Shown here piece by piece: positions 61,626 to 64,000 of a stretch of DNA of 64,000 nucleotides. Both the position numbers and the translations under genes were made by a program. Below the pieces are notes generated by a model that saw only the letters and a program-made list of their open reading frames with translations, was not told the origin of the DNA and made no database searches. Numbering within the stretch: position 1 is the stretch's first letter; the number at the start of each line of letters is the position of its first letter. The DNA comes from CALODL01 sp942492115. Lineage in GTDB: Bacteria; Planctomycetota; Phycisphaerae; UBA1845; CAIVHJ01. The stretch is taken from the NCBI GenBank assembly GCA_942492115.1, contig CALODL010000010.1:62001-126000 (forward strand). Direction: 5' to 3'.

Positions 61626-62223
61626 ATGGGTGACGGATCCGTCAATCAGCAGCCTCTGCCCCATGACGTGACGCAGCTCCTCCACCGCGCCGCTGGCGGC
61701 GATACCGCGGCCGTCGAGGAGTTGCTGCCGCTCGTCTACGAGGAACTGAAGGCCCGGGCCGGGGCCTACTTCCGGGGTCAACCTGCGAATCACACGCTCC
61801 AGCCGACGGCCGTCGTCCACGAGGCATACCTGAAACTCGTGAACAGCCCGAGCGCACAGTGGAAGGACCGGACCCACTTCTGTGCGCTGGCGGCGACCGC
61901 GATGCGGCAGATCCTGGCTGATCACGCCCGCCGACGCAGGATCGCCCAACAGGCGCGTGAAAAAAATTGCCGACGAAGTGACACTGATCGAATCGCCCTC
62001 CCATACCACCAGGATGGACCTGCTGGCGCTCGACGAAGTGCTCGGCAAGCTTGCCGCGATCGACGCGCGCCAGGCCCGGCTGGTCGAGCTGCGGTTTTTT
62101 GGCGGCCTCTCGGTCGAGGATGTTGCGGCCTTGCTCGGCGTCTCCGACTCGACCGTCAAGAAGGAGTGGCGCCGCGTTCGCGCCTGGCTGAGCGACGAAC
62201 TGGATTCGGAAGCTTCAAGGTGA
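61626..62223 (+). CDS. ECF-like sigma factor split by a frameshift at an A7 run
   Basis: From the ATG at 61626 the first frame encodes region 2: DVTQLLHRAAGGDTAAVEEL, YEELKARAGAYFRGQ, TLQPTAVVHEAYLKLVN, WKDRTHFCALAATAMRQIL. At A7 (61960-61966) the reading moves by one base. The region 4 continuation, DEVLGKLAAIDARQARLVEL, RFFGGLSVEDVAALLGVSD, STVKKEWRRVRAWL, is in the other frame and ends at 62223. With six A's the junction reads REKIADEV and the protein is normal. This may be a sequence error, a true mutation, or slippage on A7 by polymerase or ribosome. The stop overlaps the start of the kinase gene (GTGA), as in the other sigma/kinase pair. Confidence 0.8.
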
Positions 62224-64000
62224 CCACCACCGATTTCCACAGCCGAGCCATGAAAATCTTCGACCTGGTGTGCGATCTGCCACCGGAAGAACGCGCGCTG
62301 CTGCTCGAGGAGGCGTGCGACGGCAATGCCGCCTTGCGTGCCAAGGTCGAGCGCATGCTGGCACAGGACGCCGTGACCGGCCTGGCAGACGTTGGCGACT
62401 CGGGCGGAGCAGCGGACCAACTGGCAGTCGCACTGTCGAGCGACAATCCCGAGTTGGCGGGCGCGCCGGCCCGGATCGGGGCGTACCACGTCGTGCGCCG
62501 CATCGGCCAGGGAGGCATGGGCATCATCTACGAAGCGGAGCAGGAGTCCCCAAGGCGTCGGGTGGCGCTGAAGATTCTCCGACCGGGGCTCATCGGACAC
62601 GAGATGCTCAAGCGCTTTGAACACGAAGTACACGTGCTGGGTCAGTTGCAGCATCCCGGCATCGCACATATCCATGAGGCAGGTCTGGCAGATCTGCCCT
62701 ATGGCCGGCAGCCCTATTTTGCCATGGAGTACATCGAAGGCCAGCCACTGGATCGACATGCCCAGGTCCACCAGCTCGATAGCCGGCAGCGTCTGGAACT
62801 CCTGGCTCGTGTGTGCGACGCGGTCCAGCACGCCCATCAGAAGGGTGTCATCCATCGCGATCTCAAGCCGGGCAATGTGCTCGTGACCGGCCACATTGCT
62901 CCCGATACATCGCCCTGTGGTGCAGCCGCGACTTCATCCAGCAACCTGATCGATGCCATCGGCCAACCCAAGGTGCTGGACTTTGGCATTGCCCGTTTGA
63001 CGGATCCGGACATCCAGACGGTCACGGTGCAGACTCATGCCGGTCAACTGGTCGGAACGCTGGCGTACATGAGCCCTGAACAAGTGGCCGGGGCCGCCGA
63101 TATCGATACGCGCAGCGACGTGTACGCACTTGGCGTGATGCTCTACGAGTTACTGGCAGGCAGGCGCCCCCATGACCTCACGGCTCTTCCCATTACCGAG
63201 GCGGCGCGCGTCGTGCGCGAGGCCGGTGCGCCGCCTGTCGGCTCGATCGACAAGCAGCTGCGCGGCGACGTGGAGACGATCGTCACCAAGGCCATGGACA
63301 AGGACCGTGAACGCCGGTACGGATCGGTGGGCGACCTGGCCGCGGACATCAGACGATTCCTCACCGATGAGCCCATCCAGGCCCGCCGGGCCGGCAAGCT
63401 CTACCTCATGGGCAAGTTCGCCAGGCGCCACACAGGTCTGGTGGCGGGGCTCGCAACGACAGTCGTGACCCTCGCGGTCGGGCTGGCGGGAACGAGCTAC
63501 TACTTGCTGGAATCGCGGCGCCAGCGCGACGAGGCGAGATCCGCGAGTGTCCGTCTCCGCGCGGTCGTGGATTACCAGTCAGTAATGCTGACCGGCATCG
63601 ATGTGGCCGAGATGGGGCAACAGATCCTCCAGACCATGCGATCCGAGGCCCGGGCGAGCGCCCCTGGCCACGGCGAACCGGCCGCGGCCCAGCTGGCATC
63701 GTTCGATGAAGTGCTCTCCCAGATCAATGCCACGACGGTTGCGAACCGTTCTCTGGATCAGTCGATCATGTCGCGGGCGGTTGCGGCATTGGACTCGAAG
63801 TTCGCGGATCAACCCGAACTACAGGCCGAATTGCGACTGTCTGTGGTCGACATCTACGACGCGATCGGCCTGCCCGCCAAAGCGCTCGCCCAGGCCCGCC
63901 TGGTGTGGGAGGCGCACCGCGTATTATTCGGCGCGGACAATCAGGCCGCCTGCGCCTCACAGCAACGCATCTGCGCCCTGCTGCTGGAGACCGGCGCCAC
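62220..64000 (+). CDS. Transmembrane Ser/Thr protein kinase (runs off the window)
   Basis: The GTG at 62220 overlaps the sigma stop by 4 bp; the frame is open to the right edge (593 codons). The kinase domain follows an N-terminal ~80 residues: RIGQGGMGIIYEAEQ, VALKILRPG, GVIHRDLKPGNVLV, then DFGIARL and MSPEQVAG. The catalytic and metal-binding residues are intact. An inserted loop (DTSPCGAAATSSSN) lies between HRDLKPGN and DFG and is longer than usual. One helix (LVAGLATTVVTLAVGLAG) crosses the membrane, and a helical region follows (AQARLVWEAHRVLFG) that probably begins TPR repeats as in the protein at 23530-26250. The sigma/kinase pairing suggests that the kinase regulates the sigma factor. 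Confidence 0.92.
   Translation, partial: MTTTDFHSRAMKIFDLVCDLPPEERALLLEEACDGNAALRAKVERMLAQDAVTGLADVGDSGGAADQLAVALSSDNPELAGAPARIGAYHVVRRIGQGGMGIIYEAEQESPRRRVALKILRPGLIGHEMLKRFEHEVHVLGQLQHPGIAHIHEAGLADLPYGRQPYFAMEYIEGQPLDRHAQVHQLDSRQRLELLARVCDAVQHAHQKGVIHRDLKPGNVLVTGHIAPDTSPCGAAATSSSNLIDAIGQPKVLDFGIARLTDPDIQTVTVQTHAGQLVGTLAYMSPEQVAGAADIDTRSDVYALGVMLYELLAGRRPHDLTALPITEAARVVREAGAPPVGSIDKQLRGDVETIVTKAMDKDRERRYGSVGDLAADIRRFLTDEPIQARRAGKLYLMGKFARRHTGLVAGLATTVVTLAVGLAGTSYYLLESRRQRDEARSASVRLRAVVDYQSVMLTGIDVAEMGQQILQTMRSEARASAPGHGEPAAAQLASFDEVLSQINATTVANRSLDQSIMSRAVAALDSKFADQPELQAELRLSVVDIYDAIGLPAKALAQARLVWEAHRVLFGADNQAACASQQRICALLLETGA

Noticed and set aside
61533..62894. A 453-codon minus-strand frame over the second sigma/kinase pair
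   Set aside because: It covers clear sigma region 2 and region 4 and kinase sequence on the plus strand; it is a shadow.

Overview
The window looks like a GC-rich chromosome segment from a planctomycete, probably close to the Phycisphaerae. The evidence is a set of family traits: ECF-type sigma genes overlapping transmembrane Ser/Thr kinase genes, a kinase-type N-terminus with the CPD...H...CxxC zinc-finger signature, membrane proteins carrying CPxC...CPxCG zinc ribbons, a Tat-type secreted protein, and very large secreted proteins with dockerin-like calcium loops. No species can be named from sequence alone.

Layout. 1-5209 holds a truncated kinase N-terminus (CTG start), a Tat-secreted protein of unknown function, a small conserved-looking protein, a YdeI-like protein, and a tightly overlapped minus-strand trio (membrane protein, B12-type radical SAM enzyme, membrane protein). 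A sigma-54 activator without a receiver domain (5498-7015) is divergent from the trio, with two palindromes between them. 7446-14396 is a 2316-residue secreted mosaic (beta-helix, DNRLRE-like, purple-acid-phosphatase-like, Cys-rich repeats). It is followed by an 898-residue secreted protein and a minus-strand group with a LolA-like protein, an S41 protease lipoprotein and a DinB-like protein. 20462-23374 is a second large secreted protein. 23530-26830 is an ECF sigma/kinase-TPR pair. 27165-34710 is mostly housekeeping and small genes: ankyrin protein, aldo-keto reductase, zinc-ribbon membrane proteins, and a TetR regulator with an alpha/beta hydrolase. 35239-37854 is a PMP/choice-of-anchor-Q-like surface protein. 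An ABC-2 exporter pair follows, then an S9 peptidase downstream of a kinase/beta-propeller protein.

45992-49897 is bounded by an intact tRNA-Gly(TCC) and an exact 44-bp direct copy of its 3' half, the signature of site-specific integration. The 3.8 kb between them carries a radical SAM gene and a beta-lactamase-fold hydrolase but no integrase. To the right lie a transglutaminase-like membrane protein, a second kinase/beta-propeller protein, a 1928-residue secreted protein with a thrombospondin-3-like array, and a second sigma/kinase pair whose sigma gene is split by a frameshift at an A7 run.

The main theme is secretion and sensing. Three large extracellular proteins end in the same roughly 300-residue C-terminal module (Cys-rich linker, two dockerin-like loops, cohesin-like beta domain), and a broken piece of that module lies at 37902-38006. 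The two halves of a dockerin/cohesin-type pair in one chain suggest a shared anchoring, sorting or self-assembly tag. That reading is an inference from the sequence.
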